A stretch of DNA of 64,000 nt, from assembly GCF_002252625.1 (NCBI RefSeq), contig NZ_NQKW01000013.1, positions 1 to 64,000 on the forward strand, in the 5' to 3' direction. The position numbers were made by a program, and so were the translations under genes. The DNA comes from Synechococcus sp. 1G10 (GTDB lineage Bacteria > Cyanobacteriota > Cyanobacteriia > PCC-6307 > Cyanobiaceae). The notes below the pieces were generated by a model. The model saw only the letters and a program-made list of their open reading frames with translations, was not told the origin of the DNA and ran no database searches. Positions 1 through 9,475 of this stretch are shown here, one piece after another; the stretch's first letter is position 1; each line of letters starts with the position of its first letter.

Positions 1-600
1 GGCAGCAAGATGGGCCAAAGGACAAGAGCAGTCCCGATAAAACCAGGCCCAGCTTGGCCGCACAACGACCCTTGTGCCTGACTTTCAGTCGGCCCTGCCC
101 ATGGACATCTCCTGTCTGGTATTTCAGTTTAACCGGAGTATGGAGTCTGGGTTCTCCAGGGACGGTTCGCGGTTACACGGACGACTCTGGGTGTATGGCA
201 GCGGGTAAGTGGCGGGTCAGCAGATTCGTCGCGAGGGCGGGAGCTGGCCAGCATGTCGTAGTCGTAGCGCACAAGTCCGTGATCTTCTGCGAGTCTAAGC
301 ACCAAGTTCGCCTTATTGGGGAGCAGTGATTAGTAGGGCCTGCCACACCACCGGCGAGAACCACGAAAGGGCCGTGTTCCGGCAGCTGCTCGGCGAGCTG
401 GTTCCCGAGTGGTGTTGATCCAGGCTGACTCCTGATGGTGTAGCTAAAGGCCTCTCATACGGGGTGGGCAAACTGAAAATCCTCCCCCGCCAGATCCGCA
501 ACCAATTCCAGGGATAGCGCAAGGCCCTTTTGACAACGTACCATGCGAAAAGCCATGGGCGCTACATCACTCACCTGCACACTGTGGGCCAAGCAAGCAT
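1..600. other. Decayed non-coding stretch with no intact gene
   Basis: No open frame here has convincing protein character. On the minus strand, between about 540 and 170, short stretches read like former coding sequence, but they are broken by stops and frame changes. One is a leucine- and alanine-rich segment ending in HPV before a TGA near 459-461, followed by a segment containing EQLPEHGPFVVLAGG. I could not assign these to a family. Together with the transposase remnant just to the right, the region looks like an accumulation site for dead DNA at the left edge of the island. Confidence 0.5.
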
Positions 601-950
601 CGGAGCAGAACGGCGAGCCTGGATCGGCAACAGCTGAAACGTGGAGGTGAATACCACTTGAGTGACGCCTACTTATTCGACATCAGTCAGTGGTGGGGTG
701 CAAGATGGGATTGTCCGGATTGAGGCCCAAAATCAGCGTAACAATATGTTGTGGTGGAGATGCTCCATTAGCAGCTGCTCAGGCGGTAACGCTCGGTCGG
801 CCTTCTGTGGCATACAGCGCATAGAAGAATGGATTTAGCCAATCAAGGGCCTGATCCGCCAGTTTCCGAACCCGCCTGAGCGGATGGTTGGCAGGAATGC
901 ACTACTGGATCGGCACGTAATGAACATATAGCAGCTGCGCTCCCTCCCGT
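600..950 (-). pseudogene. Remnant of an IS4/IS5-type DDE transposase (N-terminal part)
   Basis: Translating the minus strand from about 950 downward gives YVHYVPIQ, a TAG stop, then IPANHPLRRVRKLADQAL, followed by ALYATEGRPSVTA and, after a gap and a frame change, LMEHLHHNILLR and LGLNPDNPILHPTTD. This order (a PxxHPLR start, an EGRPS block, then LMEQL-NLLxRWFxGL) is the known N-terminal layout of IS4/IS5/IS1182-like transposases. At least one in-frame stop, a deletion of the segment between EGRPS and LMEHL, and further frameshifts show it is dead. No DDE catalytic core or terminal repeats are visible, so family assignment is tentative. Confidence 0.55.
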
Positions 951-1021
951 TGACCTCGCGTCAGAAAAGAGCAGTTTCCCCATTTTCGCAGAGGTGGCCG
1001 GATTTTTCAGCAAAATCACAA

Positions 1022-3289
1022 TTAACAGCAGGCTTCATCATCTTTGGGCGCAACAAAGCCTGCGTACGACTTCTGCTCAGTGATATCTGAGTTGGTTTTT
1101 TTATTAATCGCCGCTTTAATGCGAGCGCGTTGATCGTTGATGTGGTACACAGCTCGAGCCAGTTCAATAAACCTGGGGCCGAAGTCGCCATTGCTTTCGC
1201 ATATTCTAATCTCGTCCTCGATCTCCCACAGGCTAATGTTCACAGCCTTCAATTCAGTCTTGAGCAAGTCGATCTCAGGCAGTTTCAGCGTTTCGAGACG
1301 ATCTTGAAGAAGACTATGCTCATGGCGTGTGTGGTGGAGCTTGTGCTCATCAAGCAGGCGCTCGTTCTTGATCTCGAGGATCGTGAGCTTGTCGATCAAC
1401 TCACCTACTGACACTGGGACAGAAACGCATGTCCTGTTGGCGGCGTATGCGGTCATCATGTTGTCATGCTGCTGTGGGAACCGAAGCTGGGCAGCCAGTT
1501 CGCTTCTTACACGATTGATGACCTCGCTCCAGCCCTCATCTCCCTGCTGCCGGAAGAGCCGAAGGGAGTCGTACCAGTGGGTTGTGTCTCCCTGCAGTCC
1601 CCAGCGCCAATCCGCCACTTTTCTGAGCAACAGCCAAGTTGGATGCCCAAGCGCTCCTGCGAGATGAGCCACTGCGCTGTCAGACGTGATCACAAGATCA
1701 CACGCCTTGATCAACGCGGCTGTTTCCAGGAAGTCCCAGGTCAGATCAATGTCAGCTTGGCAGTCTGCAAATCTGCCCCTAAACGTACAGTTCTGAAGTT
1801 GCTCCGATCCATATCCCTTCTGGAGCGAGACGAAACGGATGCCGGGGATGTCCGCCAACGGTCTGAACGCCTCCAACGGGAGAGATCGGCCTTTGAGATT
1901 GACCTTCTCGTGCTCAGGATTTCCCTGCCAATGAATCCCAACGACGAACTCGCCATCATTGCGGAGTCTGCGGGACCAGGATTCCACTTTCCCTGACGAG
2001 ATTGTTAAGTAGGGATCCCGCACTAAAACGTCAGCGGTAGTCACGCCGAGTCGATGAGGCAGAGACATGATCGATACCCATCTCGCATCTTCTGAAAATC
2101 GATTTGCTTCGAGGGGAAGGCTGTATACCCTGTCAAAGAGAGACGACTCCTCAAGAAAGTCCACAATCTTCGCCTCAGCGGCGATCGACAGCCTGGGCAC
2201 CTTCCCTCGGAGATGCTTGGCATACCTCATGAATTGAAAGATATCACCATACCCTTGCTCGGTAACAATCACCAACTCGCCCTGCAATCCCAGATCGCCA
2301 TCCCAGAGGCGGAGATGACGATCAATATTTTCCTGATGCAGAAGCCTGCTAACAACATGCCTGTGCTCGTGCCCTGCCCAGCCCTGCTCATAGTCTCCCA
2401 TGGTGAGGAGAGCCAAGCCCAAATTATACTCAAGCTGCAGTTCCAGCTTCGGATTATCAATAGTCTTTGCTAACGCTTGACGATAAACCTCAATGGCTTG
2501 ATCTGGCAGCCCTTGACAGGCCAGCACTGTGCCTAGATTGATATGCGCCGCCTGCTGGTCAGGACGTAGCTTGATCGCTTCTTTATAGGCAGCAATGGCT
2601 TCTGTGAATCGGTCTTGAGACACCAAGGCGACGCCAAGATTAAAGTGGGCTAAATCCAGGTCAGGGTTAATCTGAATCGCCTGATGGTAGAGCTTAGTCG
2701 CTTCTGTGCTCTTCCCCTGCGATTGCAAAATATTGCCTAAATCTATATAGCTAGCTGCATGGTCTGGAAGGATCCGGATCAGGCTCCGGTAGGCTTCAGC
2801 CGCTCCGTCAAGGTCGTTCGTGCGAAGGAGAGCTAGGCCCAAAGCATGTTGAGCGGCCGCCAAACCCGGAGAATACTCTACAGCCTTCTGATAATTCTTG
2901 ATGGCCTCTTTCGCCTCACCAAGCTTCTCCATTGCCCTGCCGAGTCCGAGCAGTGCCTCAGGTAGATTCGGGCGCAGACTAAGAAATCGGGCATAAGCCC
3001 TGGCTGATTTACTGTACTCTTTGTAGTCATAAAGAACCTGAGCAAGATTCATCCATCCCACAACATCATCGGGATTGAGGGTGACACACTTTTCAAGCAT
3101 GTCTACACTGGCCGCCAACCTGTCAGTTTGCCGATAGATTTGACCCAATGCTCCGTGAACCAAATAGTTACTGGGTTCGCGACGAATCAACTCGATTGCA
3201 GCTCTCTCAGCCGTTTGAAGTTGTCTGGCGGCAAGCGCTTGGAGCATCTGTTGCTGCAAGGTCTGATTCTCAACCTGCCTAGAGTTCAA
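1022..3289 (-). CDS. TPR repeat - glycosyltransferase (GT9-like) - DUF6165 fusion protein
   Basis: This 755-residue soluble protein has three parts. Residues ~1-290 are a run of about eight TPR units (recurrent A-x-x-x-L-G and N-P-D spacing). Residues ~300-600 resemble the GT9/heptosyltransferase-like domain often found behind TPRs, with EQGYGDIFQFMRYA, a SDSAVAHLAGALGHPTW block and a W-x-W-G motif. Residues ~620-740 match the DUF6165 pattern (VPVSVGELIDKLTILEIKNE, coiled and charged), which is normally a stand-alone protein in glycan clusters. It lies downstream of the nucleotidyltransferase gene on the same strand. A transferase role in surface glycan synthesis is inferred; the substrate is unknown. 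The first in-frame ATG is used as start. Confidence 0.8.
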   Translation of the reverse strand: MNSRQVENQTLQQQMLQALAARQLQTAERAAIELIRREPSNYLVHGALGQIYRQTDRLAASVDMLEKCVTLNPDDVVGWMNLAQVLYDYKEYSKSARAYARFLSLRPNLPEALLGLGRAMEKLGEAKEAIKNYQKAVEYSPGLAAAQHALGLALLRTNDLDGAAEAYRSLIRILPDHAASYIDLGNILQSQGKSTEATKLYHQAIQINPDLDLAHFNLGVALVSQDRFTEAIAAYKEAIKLRPDQQAAHINLGTVLACQGLPDQAIEVYRQALAKTIDNPKLELQLEYNLGLALLTMGDYEQGWAGHEHRHVVSRLLHQENIDRHLRLWDGDLGLQGELVIVTEQGYGDIFQFMRYAKHLRGKVPRLSIAAEAKIVDFLEESSLFDRVYSLPLEANRFSEDARWVSIMSLPHRLGVTTADVLVRDPYLTISSGKVESWSRRLRNDGEFVVGIHWQGNPEHEKVNLKGRSLPLEAFRPLADIPGIRFVSLQKGYGSEQLQNCTFRGRFADCQADIDLTWDFLETAALIKACDLVITSDSAVAHLAGALGHPTWLLLRKVADWRWGLQGDTTHWYDSLRLFRQQGDEGWSEVINRVRSELAAQLRFPQQHDNMMTAYAANRTCVSVPVSVGELIDKLTILEIKNERLLDEHKLHHTRHEHSLLQDRLETLKLPEIDLLKTELKAVNISLWEIEDEIRICESNGDFGPRFIELARAVYHINDQRARIKAAINKKTNSDITEQKSYAGFVAPKDDEACC

Positions 3290-3401
3290 CTGCGTTCAGC
3301 CATCTGCCGAAAAGCTAGCATGGGAATGCATGGGACTCAGCATGGTTTGCCGCAAATACTCGACCACTTTGCCGCCAGGAAAACAGGTTGGGTGTGCCTT
3401 T

Positions 3402-4145
3402 TCAGATCTGATTGTCCTCAATGAGTTGCTGCCTGCTGATTTTGAACGAATCACAGATTTGCTCGGGAGTCCCAAACAATGTCACCCCTGTCACCAACGG
3501 AACATGGACCGCTAACCCCCTTTGAATGGCCTGCCTATACATCGGAGCAATGAAGAATTCTCCATTGACCTTCCGGCCAGGATCGGAGATCTCGACTTCG
3601 GCGTCCTTAATGAAGCGCTCAGCACTGGCAAAACCATAGAGGCCAATGGACGCCAGATCGGAGATTCGCTGCTTCTCGCGGACATCGATAGCCCGCGTTG
3701 GTTCCGCGGGATTCACGGAGACAAATGACCAACTCTGGCCTGCGGCTTTGAAGACAGGAATCCAGCCGTAGGCATTCAAGTCAATAATCCCGTGGTCCCA
3801 TTCGAAGGCCGTGTCACAGTTGTGGATCACAATAGAGCCAGATATCTGACCCTCTCGAGCAGCAGCTAGTGCTGTTTTGAGCTGACCCTCAAGCATCGCA
3901 TCGAGCTCCAGCCACTCGATTCTCTGCCCAGGAAACGATTGATTCAGCCGGTTTGCCATCGCGGCTCGCACACCATCCTTACGCTGAGAGACGATCAGCC
4001 ATCGACTGAACAAACCAACAGGGAACGATTCCAATGCCCATGTCAACAGTTCCTTGCCGTGAACTCGAATCAGCGGCTTTGGCCGGAGCACACCCTGGGA
4101 GTAGAAGCGGCTCCCGCGACCTGCAGCTGTAATGATCAGATCCAT
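3402..4145 (-). CDS. Sugar-phosphate nucleotidyltransferase-like protein
   Basis: The N-terminus MDLIITAAGRGSRF followed by a RPKPLIRVHGKELL block is the nucleotidyltransferase signature (glycine-rich loop plus lysine) of enzymes that activate sugar- or alcohol-phosphates with NTP. A conserved-looking acidic position follows in IVIHNCDTAFEWD. At about 247 residues it is compact and lacks a hexapeptide or acyltransferase tail. I chose the ATG at 4145 over an upstream ATG at 4187, because the motif should sit at the extreme N-terminus and the longer form would overlap the preceding gene. The upstream gene encodes a kinase-like protein; a kinase plus nucleotidyltransferase pair suggests a two-step activation of a glycan precursor or substituent. 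The substrate cannot be read from sequence. Confidence 0.7.
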   Translation of the reverse strand: MDLIITAAGRGSRFYSQGVLRPKPLIRVHGKELLTWALESFPVGLFSRWLIVSQRKDGVRAAMANRLNQSFPGQRIEWLELDAMLEGQLKTALAAAREGQISGSIVIHNCDTAFEWDHGIIDLNAYGWIPVFKAAGQSWSFVSVNPAEPTRAIDVREKQRISDLASIGLYGFASAERFIKDAEVEISDPGRKVNGEFFIAPMYRQAIQRGLAVHVPLVTGVTLFGTPEQICDSFKISRQQLIEDNQI

Positions 4146-4158
4146 AGCAGGTGAGGCT

Positions 4159-5793
4159 TCAGGCAGGATAGAGGCATTGCAGGGCAATACAGAGCATGGC
4201 CGTCATCTGGTGAGGCTTGGTTCGATGCAAGGGAAGCATGCTGAAAAATAGGCTTGCTGTGAGTACGGACAGATCAGAGCCATGCATCCTGTCTCCCAGG
4301 AAACATTCATGAAAAGCCCTGGTGATCACCTTCGCATTGCAAGGGGAATAGACTTGTAGCTCAATCTCAGTCGAGAAGCGATTAAGCGTAAAAAGATCAT
4401 TTACAATAGCATCATATCCCCAAGCGACGGAATGATACAACTTACACGCATCGTAGCGCCAGTCGCCAAGGCCTAAGCGGTATCCGCTTCGGAACTTAGA
4501 GTCAAGTCCTCTTGGGTCTATCAGCTTTAGCCGCATCTGCTCGAAGTCGAAGAGAATGTTATTGAAGCAGAGGTCACCATGAACGAATTGCAACTGACAA
4601 TCCTTTTCCAGATGCAACAAAGCCGAATGAAGCTCCTCCATGGCCATTGAAGCGGGTGGATAGTGGCGGCCATTGATAATGAGCTCTCGCGTAAGGAGAG
4701 ACTCGTGATCCGGCTGTGTGTAGCACCAAGCAGTAAGCTCTCTTCGGCGAAACTCCAACTTCTCAGAATACAGCCATGCGGCATCGCCATGGCAAGGCTC
4801 ATAGGCATTGCGAAACGCTGAGCAGATCTCGGCAAGACTGGAAAAAACTTCCATCCAGCGGGATGAACTCAACTTGCGATACAGATACCATTCGCTAAGT
4901 GATGGAAATGGTATGTACTCCATCCAGAATGACGCCACTTCAGGGGGCAAGCCTGGATGTGTCGATGTTTCCTCGCACATCACAACTGACGGAAAGAACT
5001 TTTGCAGCTCATCTGGAAGGCTAGTGAGATAGGCCATTTCGCCACTCAGTCTGGCGGTATCTTGAGAAGTCTTTCGAACCAGTCCTTGGCTGGGGAAGAA
5101 CTCCAGCCTATTGAAGTCTCTGCTTGTGATCCCTAATCCACATAACTCGTTGCGAGAGTCTGGAGCCAAGCAATCTAAACAACCTGAGCTGATCCGATCC
5201 ATAGGCTCACTTTGGGCCAGCTGTTCGGCAATCTGGATCAAGCTAATATCCGGAGCTTGACAATCCGTCAGGACCGTCTGAAGGGCCTTTCTACTGCAAC
5301 TCACGATGCATGACTCAACGTCTGATCGCATGCCCTTGGTGTGATATCCACCTTCATCGGTCAGGAAGACTTCCGGACTCAGCCGGGTTGGTCGCCGAGT
5401 GGTAAGCAGGTGAATTGGGTAGAGGATCAGCCAGTCTGTCTGGGCCTCATCGAGGCAGAATTCGAGGCAGTGACGGGTCGACCTCAAGCGTTCGCGTGAA
5501 CGCAGCAAACGCCAGTGCCGAGCTTGGTAAACTGGATAAAGTGATTCCTGCTCATTGGGATCAACGGCCAGCAGCATTTCATGGGGTGATGGATCGTTGT
5601 CAAACAGTTCGGCAACGGCATGGATGCTGAGGCGGCTGCCCAGAGGCAGCCAGAACCAGGGTTCCGCGGGACGTCCCGAATCCGAAACGTCATCCAGAGG
5701 TGGGTCCCCACCGGAATATCTAGACCTTGGCGGCAGCGCAATGACACTAAAGGGAGGCCCTACAGCACCAAGCTCATCCATAATCCCGGTCAT
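4159..5793 (-). CDS. Two-part protein with C-terminal APH/choline-kinase-like domain
   Basis: About 544 residues. The C-terminal ~250 residues carry a phosphotransferase motif, FVHGDLCFNNILF (Brenner-type H-G-D-x-x-x-x-N), followed by LKLIDPRG in the position of the metal-binding DFG-like Asp, as in aminoglycoside phosphotransferase and choline-kinase-like enzymes. The N-terminal half has no motif I recognise; it contains a Pro-rich start and a patch ending in FLTDEGGYHTKG. The start is set at the ATG at 5793, which overlaps the TGA of the upstream gene in a TGATG arrangement implying translational coupling; an ATG at 5847 would overlap 55 bases. The nucleotidyltransferase follows directly, so phosphorylation then NTP activation of one small molecule is plausible. 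Confidence 0.65.
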   Translation of the reverse strand: MTGIMDELGAVGPPFSVIALPPRSRYSGGDPPLDDVSDSGRPAEPWFWLPLGSRLSIHAVAELFDNDPSPHEMLLAVDPNEQESLYPVYQARHWRLLRSRERLRSTRHCLEFCLDEAQTDWLILYPIHLLTTRRPTRLSPEVFLTDEGGYHTKGMRSDVESCIVSCSRKALQTVLTDCQAPDISLIQIAEQLAQSEPMDRISSGCLDCLAPDSRNELCGLGITSRDFNRLEFFPSQGLVRKTSQDTARLSGEMAYLTSLPDELQKFFPSVVMCEETSTHPGLPPEVASFWMEYIPFPSLSEWYLYRKLSSSRWMEVFSSLAEICSAFRNAYEPCHGDAAWLYSEKLEFRRRELTAWCYTQPDHESLLTRELIINGRHYPPASMAMEELHSALLHLEKDCQLQFVHGDLCFNNILFDFEQMRLKLIDPRGLDSKFRSGYRLGLGDWRYDACKLYHSVAWGYDAIVNDLFTLNRFSTEIELQVYSPCNAKVITRAFHECFLGDRMHGSDLSVLTASLFFSMLPLHRTKPHQMTAMLCIALQCLYPA

Positions 5794-7058
5794 CAGATGT
5801 ATTGATGACGATCCGACCACAGGAAGCCCGACAGAGCGGGCTTCCATCCCACTGAGACGCCCGTGAAATTCAGGAAACGGGCAAAACTGACCTCAGAAGC
5901 AAAGCGCTCATGGCCCTGAAACAATCGGGTGTAACCCAGGGGACTGGCCTTGGCTCCATACGTGGCCAAAGTTCGGGCCAACGGCTCTCCACCGCCCAGC
6001 AAGATCTTGCGCAGTTCGACTGGTGCATCAGGCTTGCCAACCACCTCTACCGGAAAGAGCATCCCAAACCATTTAAAGCTGTCCTCCGATCGCAGGATCT
6101 GCATCATATTAACTGGAAAGTACCGATCTTCGTTGTTATCAAAAAATCCAGGGATAGCCTGATGGAAAGCATCCCAAAGCATCATGGTAGCCCGGTCGCC
6201 ACCAAAAACCTTGTCTGAGCAGGCCCAAAAACCACTTCGAGTGCCAGTGACGGACGCCAAAAGATCCTCTGGCTGGACGTAGAAATAGTCACTTCTGAGT
6301 TTGATAATGTGCGTATATTCATGGCCACTCTCCTTCTCTCTGATTCGTATCATGTCAAGACAATGCGCAAGCCTCATCCATTGCTGCATCGATGGCACCG
6401 GCAGAGTGGGATCATCCTCAACGAGGCGCACGCGCAGATGCGGCGCGGCCGCCAAGCCTTTGGCTACTTCTGCATAGCTCTCGGATGTGCAGATAAAAAG
6501 ATCGCAGTGTTCGGAGAGAGCAATAAACAGACTGGCGTTCCGTTGCCAGCAGCGCAACTCTCCAGGGAGAACAATCGCAACACGTGAACCAGGAGCTGGC
6601 GGCTTCAGATTCTGAACATGCCTTTGAACGAGGTGTGGGGAGCAGTCATTGAGTTTGCGTAACAGCACAAGGTCCTGGCCCGACAAGCTGAAGGCCTGCT
6701 GCCACTGTGCCAGTGCCGGTGCGCGATCGTTTCTCGCTTGGTATGCCTTCCCGCGCTCCAGAGCGATCCAGGGATCGTTCTCTTCGAGCCTGAGGAGACG
6801 CTCCTGAAGAAGTGCAAGCTCCCCTTTCCCGTCATTCATGAGTCGAGCTTCCATGATCTTCTGCAGCAATCCTTCTGCCTCGCGGTGAGGTACTTGGGCC
6901 TGCACACGCATGGCCCATAGGCTCCGATCAGGTGGAGGCGGCTGATCGGCTGAGGCCGTCAGCAGGACCCAGTCATCCTGAAGCTGCCAGGGATGCGCTG
7001 GCAGCGAATGCCCAAGGGACAGAGAGGGTTGCGTGACCAAGAGAGGAGCCCAGACCAA
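5793..7058 (-). CDS. WavE-like polysaccharide biosynthesis protein, putative glycosyltransferase
   Basis: A 421-residue soluble protein. Residues ~60-150 look TPR-like (LERGKAYQARNDRAPALAQW). The C-terminal ~260 residues begin with RVAIVLPGELRCWQ, a Rossmann-like start, and contain HIIKLRSDYFYVQPEDLL around residue 255, the K-x-R-x-D-Y pattern of the WavE lipopolysaccharide synthesis family. FDNNEDRYFPVN further on suggests an acidic metal site. It is first in a minus-strand operon with the kinase-like, nucleotidyltransferase and possibly TPR-GT genes, and is divergent from the sulfotransferase-like gene at 7112 with a gap of only about 50 bases. Assignment to a glycosyltransferase role is by family resemblance; activity is inferred. 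Confidence 0.6.
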   Translation of the reverse strand: MVWAPLLVTQPSLSLGHSLPAHPWQLQDDWVLLTASADQPPPPDRSLWAMRVQAQVPHREAEGLLQKIMEARLMNDGKGELALLQERLLRLEENDPWIALERGKAYQARNDRAPALAQWQQAFSLSGQDLVLLRKLNDCSPHLVQRHVQNLKPPAPGSRVAIVLPGELRCWQRNASLFIALSEHCDLFICTSESYAEVAKGLAAAPHLRVRLVEDDPTLPVPSMQQWMRLAHCLDMIRIREKESGHEYTHIIKLRSDYFYVQPEDLLASVTGTRSGFWACSDKVFGGDRATMMLWDAFHQAIPGFFDNNEDRYFPVNMMQILRSEDSFKWFGMLFPVEVVGKPDAPVELRKILLGGGEPLARTLATYGAKASPLGYTRLFQGHERFASEVSFARFLNFTGVSVGWKPALSGFLWSDRHQYI

Positions 7059-7111
7059 AACGCCCTTCCGCCCAGCAATGATAAAGTGAATTCATTCTAG
7101 TTGAACGTAGA

Positions 7112-8110
7112 ATGCCCCTTTGCCTGCATGTTGGGCACGGCAAAACCGGCTCCTCCTCTCTTCAGTCGTGGATGTCGGTGAACCGTACATCGCTAATGAA
7201 GCTTAATCGTACAGCCTACCCACAGGTATCTCCAGTCAACGGTTTCGAGGAAGCCGATGCCCGGCAGCTCAGATTCAGCATGGGCAATGGTTTTATTCTG
7301 AACAGTATCTTGGATTCTGCGGATCCGTTGTTGCATCTCGCCAGTTTGGTCGATGAGCTGCAATCTGATGACAGGCTTCTGTTCAGCCGGGAAGCCTTGA
7401 TGAAGGAGATTCCGCATCGGCTGTCAGAGATTGCGGACCTGGCCGAAGCGGTGGGCCTGGGTCATGTGGAGATTCTGCTGTTCGTACGTGATCCACTCGA
7501 GCATGCCTACTCTCTATACGGACAGATGGTTAAAGCCCATGGCTGCATCGAATCTATCGTCGAATGGCTTCCAAAATACAATCTCAATGATGCGTTGGAA
7601 TCTTTTCTCGAAGCTGTCTCCGCCGACCCCCGTTGTCATCTCACCGTCCACAATTACTCGCGTGCTCCAGCCGCCATCTTCGGACAAGCTGCTGAGTGGC
7701 TGGCTTTACCGAATGGTTCACAGACTCTCACGGTCGAGCCAGGCATCCACGTCAACCGGAGCCTTCAGCTGGATGAGCTGCGTCTGATGCTGCTACTGAA
7801 CCGCCATCTCGGCCGCAGAGCCAGCGCGATCGGCCGACTACTGGTCGAATCAACACCAGCCCCTGGAGATCTCCCGTCACAGGTGCCTCCTGAGGCTCAG
7901 GATATCTTCATTTGCCGGATGGAGGCGAGTGTGGCTCGCATCAACGCTCGGCTCCCGGAGCCGGCTCACCTGAGATTGCAACGTCTGCCTTGCAATCTCA
8001 CGGGACTCGACCAAGCTGGCCACAGCCTTAGTGAACAGTCTTTGAAGCTCACGACCCGCCAGCTGGAGGTGGTTGTCGAGGGGCTGCTGCATTGCCATGC
8101 CGACGTTTGA
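7112..8110 (+). CDS. Sulfotransferase-like protein (PAPS-binding fold)
   Basis: A 332-residue protein opening with LCLHVGHGKTGSSSLQSW, the P-loop-like 5'-phosphosulfate-binding motif of carbohydrate sulfotransferases. At about residue 125, LLFVRDPLEHAYSLYGQMV matches the 3'-phosphate-binding R-D-P-x-x-x-x-x-S element. Enzymes of this fold move sulfate from PAPS to a hydroxyl or amine on a glycan, lipid or protein. The same motif arrangement recurs in the protein at 14364, so they are likely paralogs. Its stop overlaps the start of the sulfatase gene, which suggests the two are co-translated. No signal peptide is seen, consistent with cytoplasmic action before export. The acceptor is unknown. 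Confidence 0.75.
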   Translation: MPLCLHVGHGKTGSSSLQSWMSVNRTSLMKLNRTAYPQVSPVNGFEEADARQLRFSMGNGFILNSILDSADPLLHLASLVDELQSDDRLLFSREALMKEIPHRLSEIADLAEAVGLGHVEILLFVRDPLEHAYSLYGQMVKAHGCIESIVEWLPKYNLNDALESFLEAVSADPRCHLTVHNYSRAPAAIFGQAAEWLALPNGSQTLTVEPGIHVNRSLQLDELRLMLLLNRHLGRRASAIGRLLVESTPAPGDLPSQVPPEAQDIFICRMEASVARINARLPEPAHLRLQRLPCNLTGLDQAGHSLSEQSLKLTTRQLEVVVEGLLHCHADV

Positions 8111-9425
8111 CGTCTCCCGGGTGAGCGCCTCTGATTCCGTATCGTCCTGGTTGCTGATCAGCTTCGACCAATGGCGGGGTGACTGGCTTCTGCAGCCCTG
8201 GCTCCAGCTCCCTCACCTTCGCAGTCTGGTCGCGAACGGATGGTTGGGAAGCCGTTGCTACACTCCCAGCCCACAATGCGTACCAGCGCGGGCGAGCTGG
8301 CTTACCGGCCTGCGACCCAGTCGGCTTGGTTTGGACCGGAACCGCCCCTTCACCATGCCGCCGGACGCTCCTTCCTTCGTTCGCGATCTGCAGGAACATG
8401 GCTATGTCACCAGCTTGGTTGGTAAAACCCACTGGACACCCCACCATCACGGCGTCGAACTGCGCGACAACATCCCGTTGTTGCGGGCGCTGGGGTTCGA
8501 CCGTGCCGTGGAGATCGCTGGACCAAGGGCGCTGGCCGAGGTGAGCTGTGCGTTGACCGACGCGTGGCGGGACTGCGGAATGCTGGATTGTTACCGAGAG
8601 GATCTCACGGCCCGCTACGCGAATGGTCGTGTGGACGCGGTCTGGCCCACGGTGTTGCCGGAAGCTCTCTATCCAGATCTCTGGCTGGGAGAGCAGGCGC
8701 TCAAGGAGTTGGCTGTCCTGCCCGACGACATGCCCTGGTTCCTCTGGGTGAGCTTCCCCGGCCCCCATGAACCCTTCGACGTGCCCAGCTCGTGGCGACA
8801 GAGTGCCGATCAGACGCCAATCCCGGCTCCGGTGCCTCGGCCGCCCGAAGCCGAGATGCTCCCAGTGGACTGCCAGCTCAGCCAGCTACTGCGTCGCTGG
8901 CCGGATGGTTTCCCGCCGGAATCGCTCCTGCTGCTCCGACAGGACTACGCCAATCACCTGGCCTTGCTGGATGCCCAGGTGGGCGCTCTGCTTGCCGCGC
9001 TGCAAGCCAGGCCAGACGGGCATCGCGTTGCTGTTACGGTGATCTCGGACCATGGAGAACTCCTGGGCGACTGGGGACTCATGCTCAAGGGCTGTTTCTT
9101 GGAAGGCGCTGTCCGCAGCTTGTTCATCCACCAGCCCCCGGGGGGACGTCGACAGGATGAATCCCCGGGCTCGGAACGTCCGATCGCAGCAACCCCAGCC
9201 CTTCACTCGATTGCCCGTGGTGTGACCTCAGGTGCCCGTCTCGAAGCCCTCGAGCGTCTGGCAGGCTCCACGGGTGCTGTAGAGAGCGAGTTCGCCGGTG
9301 AGCGACTCCAAGTGAGGGAGTGTCAGCGATTGTTGATCGATAGCTCGGGCCGCCCCTATGGTTACTTTGACGTTAGGGGCGTTCTTCACGTCATCGAGAG
9401 TCGTTCCAGCACAACCAACTCCTAG
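8097..9425 (+). CDS. Formylglycine-type sulfatase
   Basis: About 442 residues of the sulfatase family. The catalytic signature CVPARASWLTG matches C-x-P-x-R-x-x-x-x-T-G, in which Cys is converted to formylglycine. Metal-ligand regions are present near the N-terminus (LLISFDQWRGDW) and in VISDHGELLGDWG. Such enzymes hydrolyse sulfate esters. No signal peptide is evident, so it may act inside the cell or leave by another route. The ATG at 8097 is preferred, giving a 14-base overlap with the sulfotransferase-like gene; an in-frame start at 8073 is also possible. A sulfatase overlapping a sulfotransferase gene suggests editing or recycling of the same sulfate groups. No maturase gene (formylglycine-generating enzyme or anSME) is seen in the window. 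Confidence 0.85.
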   Translation: MPTFDVSRVSASDSVSSWLLISFDQWRGDWLLQPWLQLPHLRSLVANGWLGSRCYTPSPQCVPARASWLTGLRPSRLGLDRNRPFTMPPDAPSFVRDLQEHGYVTSLVGKTHWTPHHHGVELRDNIPLLRALGFDRAVEIAGPRALAEVSCALTDAWRDCGMLDCYREDLTARYANGRVDAVWPTVLPEALYPDLWLGEQALKELAVLPDDMPWFLWVSFPGPHEPFDVPSSWRQSADQTPIPAPVPRPPEAEMLPVDCQLSQLLRRWPDGFPPESLLLLRQDYANHLALLDAQVGALLAALQARPDGHRVAVTVISDHGELLGDWGLMLKGCFLEGAVRSLFIHQPPGGRRQDESPGSERPIAATPALHSIARGVTSGARLEALERLAGSTGAVESEFAGERLQVRECQRLLIDSSGRPYGYFDVRGVLHVIESRSSTTNS

Positions 9426-9475
9426 AAGCCTGACCATCAACCCAAGCCAACCCCGACTTTCCCTTCATCAGCCCC

